DNA of 64,000 nucleotides from Motacilla alba alba. Its lineage: Eukaryota; Chordata; Aves; Passeriformes; Motacillidae. The notes under the pieces were generated by a model, which made no database searches, had not been told where the DNA came from, and worked only from the letters and a program-made list of their open reading frames with translations. The position numbers and the translations under genes were made by a program. Of this stretch, positions 45,333 through 57,960 are shown piece after piece. The DNA is taken from assembly GCF_015832195.1 (NCBI RefSeq), contig NC_052032.1:9306618-9370617 (forward strand). Reading direction: 5' to 3'. How positions within the stretch are numbered: the first letter of the stretch is position 1; every line of letters begins with the position of its first letter.

Positions 45333-46195
45333 GAAGGAATGCCTGGATCCCACCAAGCTGCAGCACCAGGACAGGCCATCAGCTGCAGGGCACTGTGCTT
45401 GCTGGGGACATGGGGTCTGTGGGCTAAGGTCTCACAGTGCCACCTGTGCCACTCATCTTGTGGATGCTCAAACCTTTGAAAGGTCTGGCGTGCACCAGTG
45501 CCAGTGGGGGTTTCCAGCAATCCCACATTTTGGGGACAGAAAAGCCATTTCTCATTCATTGATAACAATAACAACAACAATAAATGCTGACTTAGTTCTA
45601 TTTTGCTGGAGTTGTATCGTCACTCATAGATTTCCCAGCCTGTCGCTGGGCCATTGGGTGATGCTTACAATGAGGAATGGAATCCTGTCCTCTGAGCTCC
45701 AGAGGATCTCTTCCCTTCCAGCCCTGGCTCCAGAAGGTTTCTCAGCCACTGGCAGGGGTGACCGGTAGAATATGGGATGTGGAATCAGAGCTCTGCAGTT
45801 CTGTGGGATGTCCATATGCGTGCCCAGAACAAACACCAGCTGGCTGGGAAAGTGTGTTTATTTTTTGCTTTTCATACTTCATCCAACAGCAGTTCCTTGG
45901 TTCACTGGCCTGACTGTGATAAATATTTTTGCAAGGGTAGAGTTTCCTGGTTATAACCCTTCTGCAGAGGGTTCCTGCTGGATCCCTCCCAAACCCCTCC
46001 ACAACTTAGCACTGGTCAATATTTCCTTTTAATGGCATCCCGTGTAGCTGCAAAGCACTTTTTGTTTGCCTGCCTCTGGCTGAGGTGCTGCTCTCATCAG
46101 CAGCACTGCAATGCTCCAGTGTTTTTCCCTCTCTAATCCAGATAACTTCATGCCAGCTTAAATGTGCTGCTTTTGTCCTCCTCTTCTGAAGGGGA

Positions 46196-46240
46196 GCTGA
46201 GTTGGGAGTGCCTTGTCCAGGGTCACGCACAGGGAGTTTT
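46196..46240 (-). mobile_element. Possible MIR-type SINE relic
   Basis: GGGAGTGCCTTGTCCAGGGT followed by CACGCACAGGGAGTTT matches the reversed MIR core (AAGTGCCTTGCCCAGGGTCA, then CACAGGGAG). Confidence 0.5.
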
Positions 46241-49200
46241 TCTCATGGTATTGCAGTGGCACAGCATCTCCTGTGTTCCCCATTAGTCCTTTGCCATTCT
46301 TCTTGCTCCCCAGTCCTCCTCCTTGCCCATTTCCCTTTCCTTGCTCTTCTTCCCAATTAGAAATTGCTGGAGGACATTTGTGATTTTGCTGTGGAGAGCA
46401 CAATCACCTGGCATGTTTTTTGGAGTCTGGAAAATCTCAGCACAGGTTTTTCAGCAGACCAGGATTTTTGTTTCCTTGAAGATGAAGAATTTTCATTTTC
46501 ATTACAAGAAAGAACTTTATTTTGCTAAAGTGGCAACTCTGGCAATGCACCATCATTGTGTATTTACAGCCTAATTTCAGAAATCCACACGGATTCCTCT
46601 CCTCTTCTCCTCCACCACAACTCTCTGTCTGACTCGGTTGCCAGACTTTCTCTGGGAGTTCAGTCTCCCTTAATTCACAAAGAATGTGCTCCTTCTGCCA
46701 TACTCAGTGCCTGGAGTCTAAATCAGGACATTTCTAGTGAACTTCAGCCTAAGATAAGTCTGACCTACCTAGAATTGAGGTTTCCAGTTTGCAGACCCAC
46801 AGTGCTGAGGCTCTACCATTACCATGAAGTTCTCTGCCTGTGTCTGTGCTAGCCTTGCCTTTTATATAATCTAACAGTCCTTTGCCAAAGAGTAAAATGT
46901 AATAGGAACTATTTTTGTGATCTTGGGAGTATTTTTGCTGGCTCTGAGCTCCTTGGAATAGATGCCGCCTCCTGTTATGATGTCATCGCTCCTGGTGCTT
47001 GCCAGTAGACTATCAACATTTTAAAAATCAAGATAAGAAAATCAAGATAAAAAATTGGTATTTTGCCTCCATGTAGGACAGATGAAGCACAGAAACCAGT
47101 TTTTTAACAGAAGAGGAGCATTGATGGGGAGAGAAGGACTTCAGCAAAACTGGGACAATCCAGTGGCAAGCACAGGAGACCAGAGAATTCCTGCTTTCTC
47201 GTTCAGACTATGTGAAACCGTTTTGCAGAGCAGCTGTAGAAGTGAAAATCAGCAAAAGGAGCATTGATTTAGAATTTCCTCATGGAAATTTTGGAAGTTC
47301 TTCTTTTTCTCAAGGAATTTCAGCCCACGTCTTCTCTTTTGTCACAGGAAACTGCCAGCAGCCTGCCCTGGGGTGGCCTGTCTTAGATCCCTGACCCAGA
47401 ATGGTACAGAGGGACTGGAGCAGGGACTCCAATAAATCTGGGGAATTTAGTCTTGGAAAAAGTGTAGCCAGAGCTTCACGGCAATTTTGTGAGGGTTTTT
47501 TGAATGCTCAAACCTTGATTTCCTGCTCCCTTGCTCTGAGATTGTAATTTTTAATTTGGGAGCAGAGAACTAAAGGCAAAGAATAATGTCCCTTGGGATG
47601 AGGCTTGTACTGAACTTCCTCCTGCAGCCCCATCTAACAGAGCTGAAATTAAATGGCTTAAGGACAACGTGGAAGAACTGAACCTCTGGAGTAAAGTCAA
47701 GGTTTGAGATTTGGTGTCTTATTTTAGTACTTTTGGTCATAAAGGTCCAAAAGGCCTTTAGGGATTGCTGTTGTTTTATGTGCCGTTGGAAAGTGCTGCC
47801 TGGCTTCTTGATCTCAGGCATTTGAGCCATCTGAGAGCAACTTGGTGGATTTTTTAAAGTTCTGTTTTGAAAATGTTGGTGCTTTGTCAGTAAATCAGTT
47901 CAGTTCTGGTTCTTACTATCATTTTCCTTGCAAATGGATCCCTCATCAAGGAATGTTCTTGAATATTTTAAGCTAATTATATATGTACATATTTTGGTGT
48001 CGGATAGAGATTAAATATAAATTAAAAACCAACACCGGGAAACATATTCCCCAATGGATTGTAAGAAACTTTCTCCTACTGTGAAAAACTTGTGTCCCAG
48101 TAGATGTAACATGGATATTTTGAGAGCACTGTAATGTTTAAGGGTTGAGAGATGGCTCTTCCAGATGCTTTGGATGTGTTCTCTGGAGGCCAAGGAGCAG
48201 TGTGTCCTGTCCTTTTGTCTGTCCTGATTTCTAATGAGTCAATCCCTGATTTTCCTCCAGTGAATGGGCAGACACACACCTTAAGAGGAAAGACACTCAT
48301 TCCTCTGTTCATGATCCTCCATGTTTCAGGGAACATTGAAAACTTCCAACCCTTCTCTTGTTGTTTCTTCTTTTACCACTTGAAAATGTTCTTGGGAGAT
48401 TTTATCTTGCCCTGTGGATTGCTGGGTGCATTAGCACAGCTTCTGCTTGCCAGAGCTCTCGCGAAGCAGAACTGGTTTCAATAAATCATTGTAACTTTGG
48501 AAAGTCTGGAGTTCCAGTCATGGCAGCTCAGAAGAGGGAGGGGGAAACAGGATTACAAGAGCTTTTGCAGCTGGGGAACGAGCAAAGGTAATTCTCCACA
48601 GAGGAGTCTGAACAGAGAGGTCTCTGATGGAAGGTTGTGGGTATCATTCTCTTACAGGCTGGATTAATATTTCATCCAGAGAGGTGGAACAAAGTCTTGT
48701 TCTGGTTGAAAGTGGAGGAAGTGAGTGATTCAGCTTATTTTGTCAGGCATCTCTCTGCCTGTGACAAGGTGCAGGACAGGATTTTTCTAGCCGTGGAGAA
48801 AGAGTGCTCTGTCTGGAGTGCCAGTTGGAGATCTGGAGCAGTTGCTTGGCCTTTGTCTCAGATCTGTGCAGCTGATCCCTGCCTCGCTTTCCTGAGCAGT
48901 AAAATTCCCAGCCCAGGTTTAAATCTCCCTTTGTCAGTGATTCAGGCTCGTACACAGCACCTCTATTTCATTCACATCCAAACTGCTCAAGATAACCTGT
49001 GTCTGTCAAGGTTTGAAGTAGTGATCTTCTTATTTTTAATAAATCCTTTAGTATGAAACTGGCTTTAATCCACCTGTGCTATTCCTGTTCCCTGTCCAGG
49101 GTAAGCTTGGAAGTTGGTGGGGGTTTTTTTTGGTTTTTTTTTGTTTTAATTGCTACTTGCTCTCATAAGCCATACGATGCTTTTGATAACAGTCATCAAA

Positions 49201-51493
49201 TTTTACAGCTATCACTATAATCTCAGTGCTGTTAACCATCTGCATCTCTGCTCGTGTTCTGTAGAAACTGAGGAGAAAACAAATACGTAGTTAATTTTAG
49301 CACATCACTCCTCTTAATGGATTTTGTGTCCCAAGCAGCAGCAATGTTTGATGTGTCTGCAAATAACCTCACGGAAAGGAGGAAGAATCCACACACAAGG
49401 ACATTCCTTAATGGTTTCCAAACAGGGTTTTCATGGTTTCCAGCAAACCAGGCTGTGTTACAGGGCTCAGGAGTGGGCTGCAAAGGGCTTGAGTCCTACA
49501 AAAGGACCTATTTGTTCGAGTTATAACTTCTGTAAGTTGTAACCTCTGTTTGGGAATTTTAATTCCGTGGAATCTGAACTTGCGACATCATCAGACAAAG
49601 TCAGGTGAAGAGCCTGTGTCTGTTCCTGATGACGAGCTGTGAGCAGTAATGGGAGAGCAGAGCAGGGAAAGGGGAGAAATCTGACTGGAGTAAAGAGAAA
49701 CCTGGGCAAAAAGTGTGGAGAAGCTGTGCTCTGTGAACCAGGCAGGCAGCATGGATACAGGCCTGGGGTACAGGCCTGGGATATTCCCTTTGAGCCTGGA
49801 GGAGGCAGAGGCAGCTGCAGAGGGGCAGTGGCCCAGCTAACGGGGCAGCCCCTGCCCACAGCCCAGTCCTGGCTTTAGGGAGCCATTTATCCTCCTCACT
49901 TCCCAGCATCCAGCCCTAAGGAAGGGCTGCCAGAAGTCACACCTAATACAGGATTTCCTGTGCTTCACCTCAAATCCTGGGATTTGTTCAAAACCATGTG
50001 CAATGTTACCTTTCTTGTGCCTGAGCTGAAAGATGGGAATCGCTTCACAGGCAGTGCCCTCCCAGGCTGTGCTTTCCCAGCTTCCTTGGCTGCTCTGGAG
50101 CCAGAGAAGGCCCCGCGTTGTTGGACAGGTGGAGGTGCAGCTCTGCAGGCACCTGGCAGCTCTCCGTGAGCAGGGAACACTCCTGGTCCTGGCAGGACCT
50201 TCCCTCGGGGTGTCAGTCCCTCTGCCCTGGCATCCCAGGGCTCACAGAGGAGCCACGCACTTCACAAAGGCCATTCTAGAGCTGCTGACCTTCAGGGAGT
50301 GCCAGCTGCTCTGCAGGTGCTGGCTCACCTGAGTGACGCACAGGAATTTGCCATTGATTGAAACGTACATTAGAGTAGGCTAAAGTGAAATAGTTTTTAA
50401 AATTACCCCCCAAAGGACGTGAAGAGAAAGCTGTATCTCGCTGCGTTGTTTAACTTTTTATGTTATCAAAATCACAAAGGAAAGGGTTTATCATTAAGAT
50501 AATGGTAAAATACCACAGAGGGACTGAGTCAGACAGGACTGCCTTGAGAGACAAATTACCATTTCATTTAGGCTTCACTGGAGTGGTCAGGATTGGTGTT
50601 TAAGATGTCACCTGTGTCCACCAAAACCTTCCAGTATTATATTTAACCATTGTGGAGACATAGAAGGGGCCCCACAATAAAAATGATATATTTTAAATTT
50701 CCTGATTATAGTGTTTTAACCCTTATATTGCTGACACCCGAGATTCAAATAGAAATGAGCACTGAAACTCTGTCATTTTATATATTCCAAAGTTTTTTAT
50801 AGGAATCCATTTAAAATTACACAAGAAACCTCTCTTCATCTTCTGAGTGTTTCACTGATTAGCATAATTTATAGCCAGTTTTGTGAATAAGGTGATTGTA
50901 CCCAGGTGATTGCAAAAAGGTCTGTGGATCTCAGCTTTATAAATATTATTCTGAATCTAACTTTGTTAAAGTAATTGATGTAACATGAATCAGTGCTGTG
51001 CAGAGCTCTTCAAGTGCAGAGACCACACACTGTGTAATCTCTGGAGCCAGCCCTCATCGTGCCTTTGCTTTTCTTAGCAACAAAATTAACTCCATCATTA
51101 TAAAATTTAGCCAATACTTTACCTCTGCAGTCAGAATCTTCTCACATGAGATTCAGCCCACGCTCTAAATCCTGCCTTCGTTCTGTGTCACTCTTTGCCT
51201 CAGAGAACTGGAAAAGTGACTTTGCAGCCACTCAGCAGAGATGTTCTTACCCCGGGAGGTGTTGCAGGGAAGCCCTGGGAGGCCCACGAAGCTCCTTCCA
51301 CACTCTCTGACAATCAGAAAACCTCCGAGGCCTCTCCTTTGGAGGGTCCAGCCCCAGCTGGGCGCTCTGGGAAGGAGGAAGAGTTTTGTCTCTGCAGGCA
51401 AAGCTGGAACTCAGGGTCAGCCAGGTGACAGGAGGTGCCCAGGTCTGAGCAGGGACTTTGCCACACACAGTGAGACCCCAGGCTGTGCTCAGC
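46241..51493. other. Non-coding region, no gene recognised
   Basis: No exon recognised. A short duplication (ATCAAGATAA twice) lies at 47027-47050 and a T-rich run at about 49119-49145. A G+C-richer patch at about 50040-50330 holds overlapping frames of up to 99 codons with no recognisable product. Confidence 0.6.
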
Positions 51494-51821
51494 CTTGTGC
51501 TGGGCTACAGGATGAGCCCTGCAGAGCCCGTGCTGGCTACAGGATGAGCCCTGCAGAGCCTGTGCTGGGCTGCAGAATGAGCCCTGCAGAGCCCGTGCTG
51601 GCTACAGGATGAGGCTACAGGATGAGCCCTGCAGAGCCTGTGCTGGGCTATAGAATGAGCCCTGCAGAGCCCATGCTGGGCTACAGGATGAGGCTACAGA
51701 ATGAGCCCTGCAGAGCCCGTGCTGGCTACGGGATGAGCCCTGCAGAGCCCGTGCTGGGCTGCAGAATGAGGCTACAGGATGAGGCTACAGGACGAGCCCT
51801 GCAGAGCCCGTGCTGGGCTCC
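51494..51821 (+). repeat. G+C-rich minisatellite, 8 copies of a 31-33 bp unit with 13-bp inserts
   Basis: GAGCCCTGCAGAGCC recurs at 51514, 51546, 51579, 51624, 51657, 51703, 51735 and 51794. The spacings are 32, 33, 45, 33, 46, 32 and 59 bp. Longer spacings equal one unit plus one or two copies of a 13-bp module, GAGGCTACAGGAT. The array therefore has two levels of repetition. Read through, it yields repeated RMSPAEPVLG-like peptides, an artefact of the repeat. Confidence 0.95.
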
Positions 51822-53964
51822 TCGTGCAGCTGTTTGGCTGCTCAGGCTCCTTGTGCTGGTTGGATTCTTTCTCCCACGTTCTCTTCCTCCATGAACACAG
51901 AGCTGCCAGAAGGGCTGGACGGGTGCCCAAGAGCTTTTAAATGCTCTGGTTAGGAATTGGTGGGAACCTTGTGTTTGTGTTTCTCTACAGAAGTTTTATG
52001 GCTTTTTCCTGGTGCTGCTCGTGACAAGGTCGCTTTGAGGGAGGAGGATGCAGGTCACCCACTGCCAGAGCCCCATGTCAGTGTGTGGGGGGTGACACAA
52101 AGGGGACAGGAGCTAAAACCTCCTGGAAACTTTGGGTGATGTTTCATCTTGAAGCAAATTCCTGGAGAACTGCTGAGATGAAAACAGGCACAGCTCTAAA
52201 CCTGCATGTTTTATTATGATGAGATTCTGGGAGAAGCTGGAATCCTGCTTACAGGAGAGTAGGGAAATAAAGATTCCCAGCTGTTAATAACAACAAGCCA
52301 AGGATTCTTCTTGTTCAAGCTGGAGCAGAATTGCCTGGACATCCCTGGAGAATTCCAGTCCAGCATTAGACATTTGAAAGATTTGGATCCCGCTCTAAAA
52401 TATTTCTACTGCTTGAGTGGATTTCCAAACTGAGCTATTTTTTGTCATAATCCAGTCAGAGAAATGAAATTTGTGGTGCAGTCAGCCATCAGTTGAAGTA
52501 TTTTGAGAGGAGTATGGTGACTGGAGAGTCTGCTGTGTGTGCAGGTCCTGAGCATCCACTTGGGAATGGAAGAGACCTGAACAAAACCTGGTGTGGTGCA
52601 GCTGGCTTTGAAGAAATCAGGAATGGGTTTGAGGTTCATTTATAGGAGAAAAAAGAAAGGGAAAAAGAATGCAAAAGCCAGCATGGTTCAGTGTCTGGGC
52701 ACATTTTCAAGACCTCTTTTATTTTGAGTAATTAATTCTGTGTTTTATGAGTAATGAAAGCAGGGGCTATTTTGTGCAAGGCTGGAGCAGTTCAGGGTGA
52801 CTCGGCAGGAAGTTAAACTGATGTAGCATTACTTTTGCAATTTATCACCTGCCTGTAGTACTTACTCAGGGAATAATACAAGTTTATCATTGTTCAGAGC
52901 AATTATATTCTAAATTCACTTAATAATTACCTCTCAAACCAGATAACTTAAAAGAACTGATTATTTTATAAGTAACTGGGAAAATCTCTAGCGTGACATC
53001 TCTTCTTTGAGGCAGCCTAAATGCAAGCTGGCTTTTTGGTGGTCTGTTTCAAATTAAGTGATTTCATTGCATAAATGTATGTACTGGGGCTGGAGTGTGG
53101 TGTATCCAAATGCTTGCAGCCTTCTTACACGTTTGTAATGATTCCAATAATTCCAAATTAGGGAGGGTTTTTTTTTTTCATTTGGCGGATGAAAAATCTG
53201 TTCTATTTTGTCTTTGGTTTTAAGGGAACTTGAAATACTGGGTACTACAAATGTACAGCTTCAAAACTGATCACAGTTCTTGGTAGGACTGGTAGGCATG
53301 GCAGCTGAGCACAGACCAACCACAGACCCGCCAAAGCTTTTCTTTCCTGAACCTTTTTTCTTCTTCTCCAGGTGAGGAAGGGCCTGGGAGCTGCGGGGTC
53401 CCTGCAGCAGCCCCGGTGCAGAACCAGCTCTAATTGATTATCCCAGCCCAGCTCTGAGGGTCCCGCAGTCCCTGGCCAGGCCCTGCTGAGTTACTGCACA
53501 GCTTTAGGCAGCAGACTTTTACTGACTGCAGCAAATAAATTTGCTGTGCTTTATGGAGCACGGAGAAGCTTGTTTTCTGAATTTTAATTGTCTCAATAAA
53601 TCGTGTTAAGATTGTGTTCTATTAGACTGCAGGAAACGAATGCGAGCGCTTCCAATCTGGGCGTTGTTGGGAAGGTGTGCTGCTCACAGGGCTGCTGCAA
53701 AAAGAGTTCTCAAATCTGACTGAGCAATAACGAGGGTGATAAGGATTGGAAAGATCTGGAGTGCAGCTTCCCAGGAATCCCCACTCAGTCTTGGGTTTAC
53801 CTACAGGGATTCTCTTGTCCCACTGGGGACTAAGTGATGATGATTTTCAGCTTCACAGAGGAGAGGGAACATCTGCAATGGTGCTCAGACAGCTCAGGCA
53901 CAGGGAATGTGAGGGGGCACTCATGTCAGACTGGAGTTCTGGACAATGCTGAAGGATGACCCTC
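51822..53964. other. Non-coding region, no gene recognised
   Basis: No exon or RNA gene recognised. A T-rich run lies at about 53168-53180. Confidence 0.6.
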
Positions 53965-54080
53965 TGCCCTGGAGACAGGCTGACAGGGTTGGGGCTCTTC
54001 AGCCTGGACAAAGGGCTCCAAGGAGATCTTAGAGCCCCTTCCAGTGCCTTAAGGGGCTCCAAGAGAGCTGGAGGAAAAGG
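53965..54080 (+). mobile_element. CR1 LINE internal fragment
   Basis: CCTGGAGACAGGCTGACAGG, GTTGGGGCTCTTCAGCCTGG, CAAGGAGATCTTAGAGCCCC and TTAAGGGGCTCCAAGAGAGC follow the avian CR1 consensus in order (plus strand). The 3' end is lost at the junction with the tandem duplication at 54083. Confidence 0.88.
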
Positions 54081-54082
54081 TT

Positions 54083-54167
54083 TTGATGCTGTGACTTGAG
54101 AGTTTGGTGTTAATGAGTTGATGCTGTGACTTGAGAGTTTGGTGTTAATGAGTTTGGTGTTAATGAG
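54083..54167 (+). repeat. Tandem duplication, 35 bp x 2 plus 15 bp
   Basis: TTGATGCTGTGACTTGAGAG plus TTTGGTGTTAATGAG occurs at 54083-54117 and 54118-54152. The last 15 bp then occur once more at 54153-54167. The copies are identical, so the event is recent. Confidence 0.95.
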
Positions 54168-57100
54168 TGCAGCAATGAAGATTAGCAGATTTTATTCCCA
54201 GCCTCCTCTTGTCCCCGCTCTCAGGGGAGGAATATTGCTTCTCTTCACTGAGGGCTGGTTGTGCCCCTTGGGATCAGGAAGGAGCTGCTCTCGTCCTGGC
54301 ACCGGGACAGCATCCAGATCTTTATTTGCAGGGTTAGAATGTTTTCAAAAAGATAGGGCAGGTTGAAAGCTCTCCATTGCTGTATCTCCCAACGTTCTGC
54401 CGGAGAGCTGGAATGATTGATGAGCATTTCTCGTTGCAATTACAGATGAGCAACAGCAACCCACAAATCATGGCACGCTGGGTAGGAGTTCCTGAGCCGC
54501 TCTCTGTAGTCTGGCCAGCAAATCATTAAATCAAGCGAGGATGAGCAAGGGGCTGCTGGATGTTCTCGCCTCAGCACAGCAGCTGAGAGAGCTGAGTAAG
54601 CTGCTGTCTGCCTGAATCAATCCCCACGCTGGGAATTGAAACAGTGCAGACGTGAAGCCTGGCCGTGGCCACATAAAAGCTGCATTATGGCTGCGATTTA
54701 GGGGACTACGCCTAAAGCAGCTCTTTGAATCCCTAATCCTGGGAGCTCAGAGGGAAGAAAGCAGGGAGGCCATGCTCAGATGTCTAAAACTTCCCTCCTG
54801 TCCTGACTCAAGGTGGGGGACCTGGCCTGCAGTGAAGCCAATCCATGGGGAGTTCATGTACGGTGTGAGTTGTAATGGGATTTTACAGTACAGATCCTAA
54901 CACATATGTTTAATATCTGACAATTCAAATAGCTTGGCTGGCAAACACTCTGAACATTGCCAGATTTCTATAAGATCCTGTGAATTCTTGACCTAAATGT
55001 TCCTTGGAGGAGGGAATTCAAGAGCAGGAGAGAGACGTGAACCAGCTATGGTAGACTGGGCTCCTCACTTCTGGCCCATTTCCCTTATTTCTTCTGAGTA
55101 GTAAGAATCTTAAAAAACTGCAAAATTGGGTTAATACAATGATTTAAGAAGATCAGCTCACTCTTAAAGTTGTTCCAAGTTCAGTCTTTATACAATTTAC
55201 CTTATACTTGGGGTCCAGAATAATGAAAATCTAAACAAACAGAGCACTAAGCCTCAATCCTACATGTAAATCTGTGCACATGTGCTGCAAACAAGATAGC
55301 ACCCATGGACAGATTTGTTTGTGTTGCCTTATGAGCCAAATGCTGTGGTTTTGCTTCTTTTATTTATTCAGTCCTGAAAGAATTTACTGTGAAATCCCAC
55401 CAGGCAGAGATAAAGACTGGAAACCTGGTAATCTACAACTGTACAGGAGGGTCAGTTTATGGCCTGAATGTGCTGGAGAATTTAGATGTGGAGAGACTCT
55501 TTCATAGTGAACTGACATGAAAATCTGTATTATTTCAGAGCTTTGCAGCATGTAAATTGTGTTTATGATGAAGCTAAAGCTTGGAAAAACCAAATTGGTA
55601 GATCTAATCCAGAATTGCTATTCGATGATTTTTTTCCTTCTCAAATGAATTCAGGTTGTCAGATTAATTCAGTCCCAACATGACAAGGGCAAGACAAATT
55701 AATTAGCTTAAGCTCCGTGAGTGGTGAGGGCTTTGTCTCTGGGTGCTTTGTGTGAGGGTGTGCAGGGCACTGCTGTGGGGGATCCACCGTGGCAGGGCAA
55801 AGAGGGATCCTTCAGCTTCACCCCAACACCTCTCTCCCAGCCAGGTGAGAACACTGTCAGTGAAAAGTTTGAATTCTCCTACAGTCTGGAACTGAAGACC
55901 ACATTTCTAGTGCACTTCCAATATTAAAGTGCTCTCCTGAGACTGCTCAAGAGTCACAAGTAATGCTTTAAAAAGAAATTAAAATGGTTAGTTGTAGAGA
56001 AAAAATGGCCAGGTCTACTCTCATAAAAATGAGCGTGCAATTTTTAAAAAATGCTGGGTTCCACAGTACCTGGAACTCTTACGTGTCATAAGCTTGTTAA
56101 GATAATTACAGTAGATGGCTTTTCTGCAAGGGAATCCCCTGACATTCTTCCTCGGGAGATTAAATCTCTGCTGCTGTTCCAGACAGATTCTGCGCCTGAG
56201 CGAAAGTGTCTCCTACCTCCTTTAAAAATATCAACAACCAAAGAGAAGACAACACTTAATTCCTTTTTACAAAAGAGAAAGAGAGTCATGTCTTGGGAAG
56301 AAGGGAAATCAAATAAAAAATTTAATGCTAGAGAAGAAAGGCAAGAAATGCAGTTGCCATGGAAACCGGAGCATAAGTAGAAACTTTGCAGCAAAGAGCA
56401 GAAACTAAAAATGAAAAAGCAGAGTGGCGAGGCTTGGCAGATAGCCAGGAGCTGCCTCCACCTCCTCTCCCATGCTCCTGGTGGGATGTTCTTCGTCATC
56501 CTCCCACGGGCTGGAGGTGCTCTGGGCGTTTGGAGAGCAAAGCTGGGCCCGTGGGTCAGAGCACCTCACAGGGGACGGCGAGTGACAGCACTGGGATGAG
56601 GCAGCTGCACCAAAATCCTCTGTGTGCTTCAGCTTGGGGCCTCTTCCATGGGAGAGGGGAAAATTCGCTGGGAATGGCCATTACATCACAGCGGGCTTGG
56701 GAGGGAGGGAAGCTGCTTCATCTGATGGTCACAAATCACCAGGCACGTCCTTGATTCTTCTTGTGTCCGAACCAAGGCCTGGGAGTGCACTGCAGCAATA
56801 ACTCCTGTTCTTCAATGCTTCTCTGACCCCTTTGCATAGGGAAAGGTTCCCTAAAGTCTGCTCCAAGTGCTGCTGTGCCTCAGACTGGCTGGACACCATA
56901 CTCTGATCCTCAGCTCCCAGCTGGGAATCATTCCTTGCCAGAGTTCTGCCCTGGGCACAGGCTGTGTCCCACGGTGGCTGTGGGCTGCATCCCGCGTGTG
57001 TCTGAAAGCAGGGCCCTGTTCCAGACGTGCAGTTTTGTCCAGGGCTCTGGGATCATTTGATGCTGGCACGTTTAGCTCAGTTGTATGTAGTAAAGGAATG

Positions 57101-57829
57101 CAGTCATTGGATTAGTAATTATTAAATCCACATATGCTTTTTAGTATGACATGGAAAAAAACAGGTTGGGAAAGCTGGGCAGGTTCCCAGGCAGGGCTGT
57201 AAAAGCTTTGTGATGGCCAGGAAGTGATTTGGGTGAAAGCTTGGGAGCGTACCCAGGCCTGTGTGCTGTTACAGATGGAAAATGAAACCTGAGCTGTTCA
57301 GATTTCCTTCAGTCATGTTCTTGGAATTAAGCTTGGGTCTAAGAGTTTTGCTAATTTGCCCTCAGACTGGTCAGCATCTTATGTACTTGACTCCTTTTTC
57401 ATGAACAAAATAGAAAATGCAGTGCAAGTCCAAAAAACCCACTTGACCTCTTTGTGTGTGAAGTCTGGGTGAACTTACCTGGGACACAGCACCACGAGTT
57501 AGGAACTGTTCCCCACTAGAAAGAAAACCTACACGTGTTTAATTCTGCTGCATTGCCGCTGACTTTACTCCTCAGCTGACTTGTCATGGTCTCACCTGGA
57601 CTATTCCTCATTTAATTATTATTTCAAAGCACAAGGATTTGTGGTTCGTTGGGGGTTTTTAGGCTGGAAGTAATGAAGCCTAGAGTAACAAACTTCACTA
57701 AAAGGGATGTTAAATTTTTTATGTTCTTTAGCATTTGGACAGGGGAAAAAAAGCAAGGAACATGTTTCCTAATCCCCGTAGAAAGGGATTTCTAAGAGGA
57801 AGCCCGCTCCTGGGAGGGAGCTCTAGCAC
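54168..57829. other. Non-coding region with one strong RFX-like motif
   Basis: No gene recognised. A 109-codon plus-strand frame (56051-56380) is Lys/Arg/Glu-rich but has no domain that I recognise. Confidence 0.6.
56353..56366. promoter_or_regulatory. RFX X-box motif
   Basis: GTTGCCATGGAAAC is a near-perfect palindromic X-box (GTTGCC-AT-GGNAAC), the binding site of RFX factors that control ciliary genes and many neural or ependymal enhancers. It sits in a low-repeat stretch rather than next to a recognisable promoter, so an enhancer is more likely than a promoter. Confidence 0.5.
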
Positions 57830-57900
57830 CGTCCCGGGGATGTGGCTGCGATCCCAGGCGGAGCCGGCGTGCTCCGGCCTGCGGGCGGCAGCAGAGCCGT

Positions 57901-57924
57901 GCGGAGCGGAGCGGAGCGGAGCCG
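57901..57924 (+). repeat. GCGGA pentanucleotide repeat
   Basis: GCGGAGCGGAGCGGAGCGGA: four perfect copies followed by GCCG. Confidence 0.9.
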
Positions 57925-57960
57925 CTGTGCCCGCGATCCCCGCCTGCCCCGGGACAGGGA

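Noticed and set aside
45283..45768. 161-codon plus-strand frame
   Set aside because: Its start lies in a CR1 3' end and the remainder has no recognisable domain.
51241..51894. Plus-strand frames of 123 and 90 codons with repeated MSPAEPVLG peptides
   Set aside because: The peptide repetition is simply the translation of the minisatellite. The flanks show no protein features.
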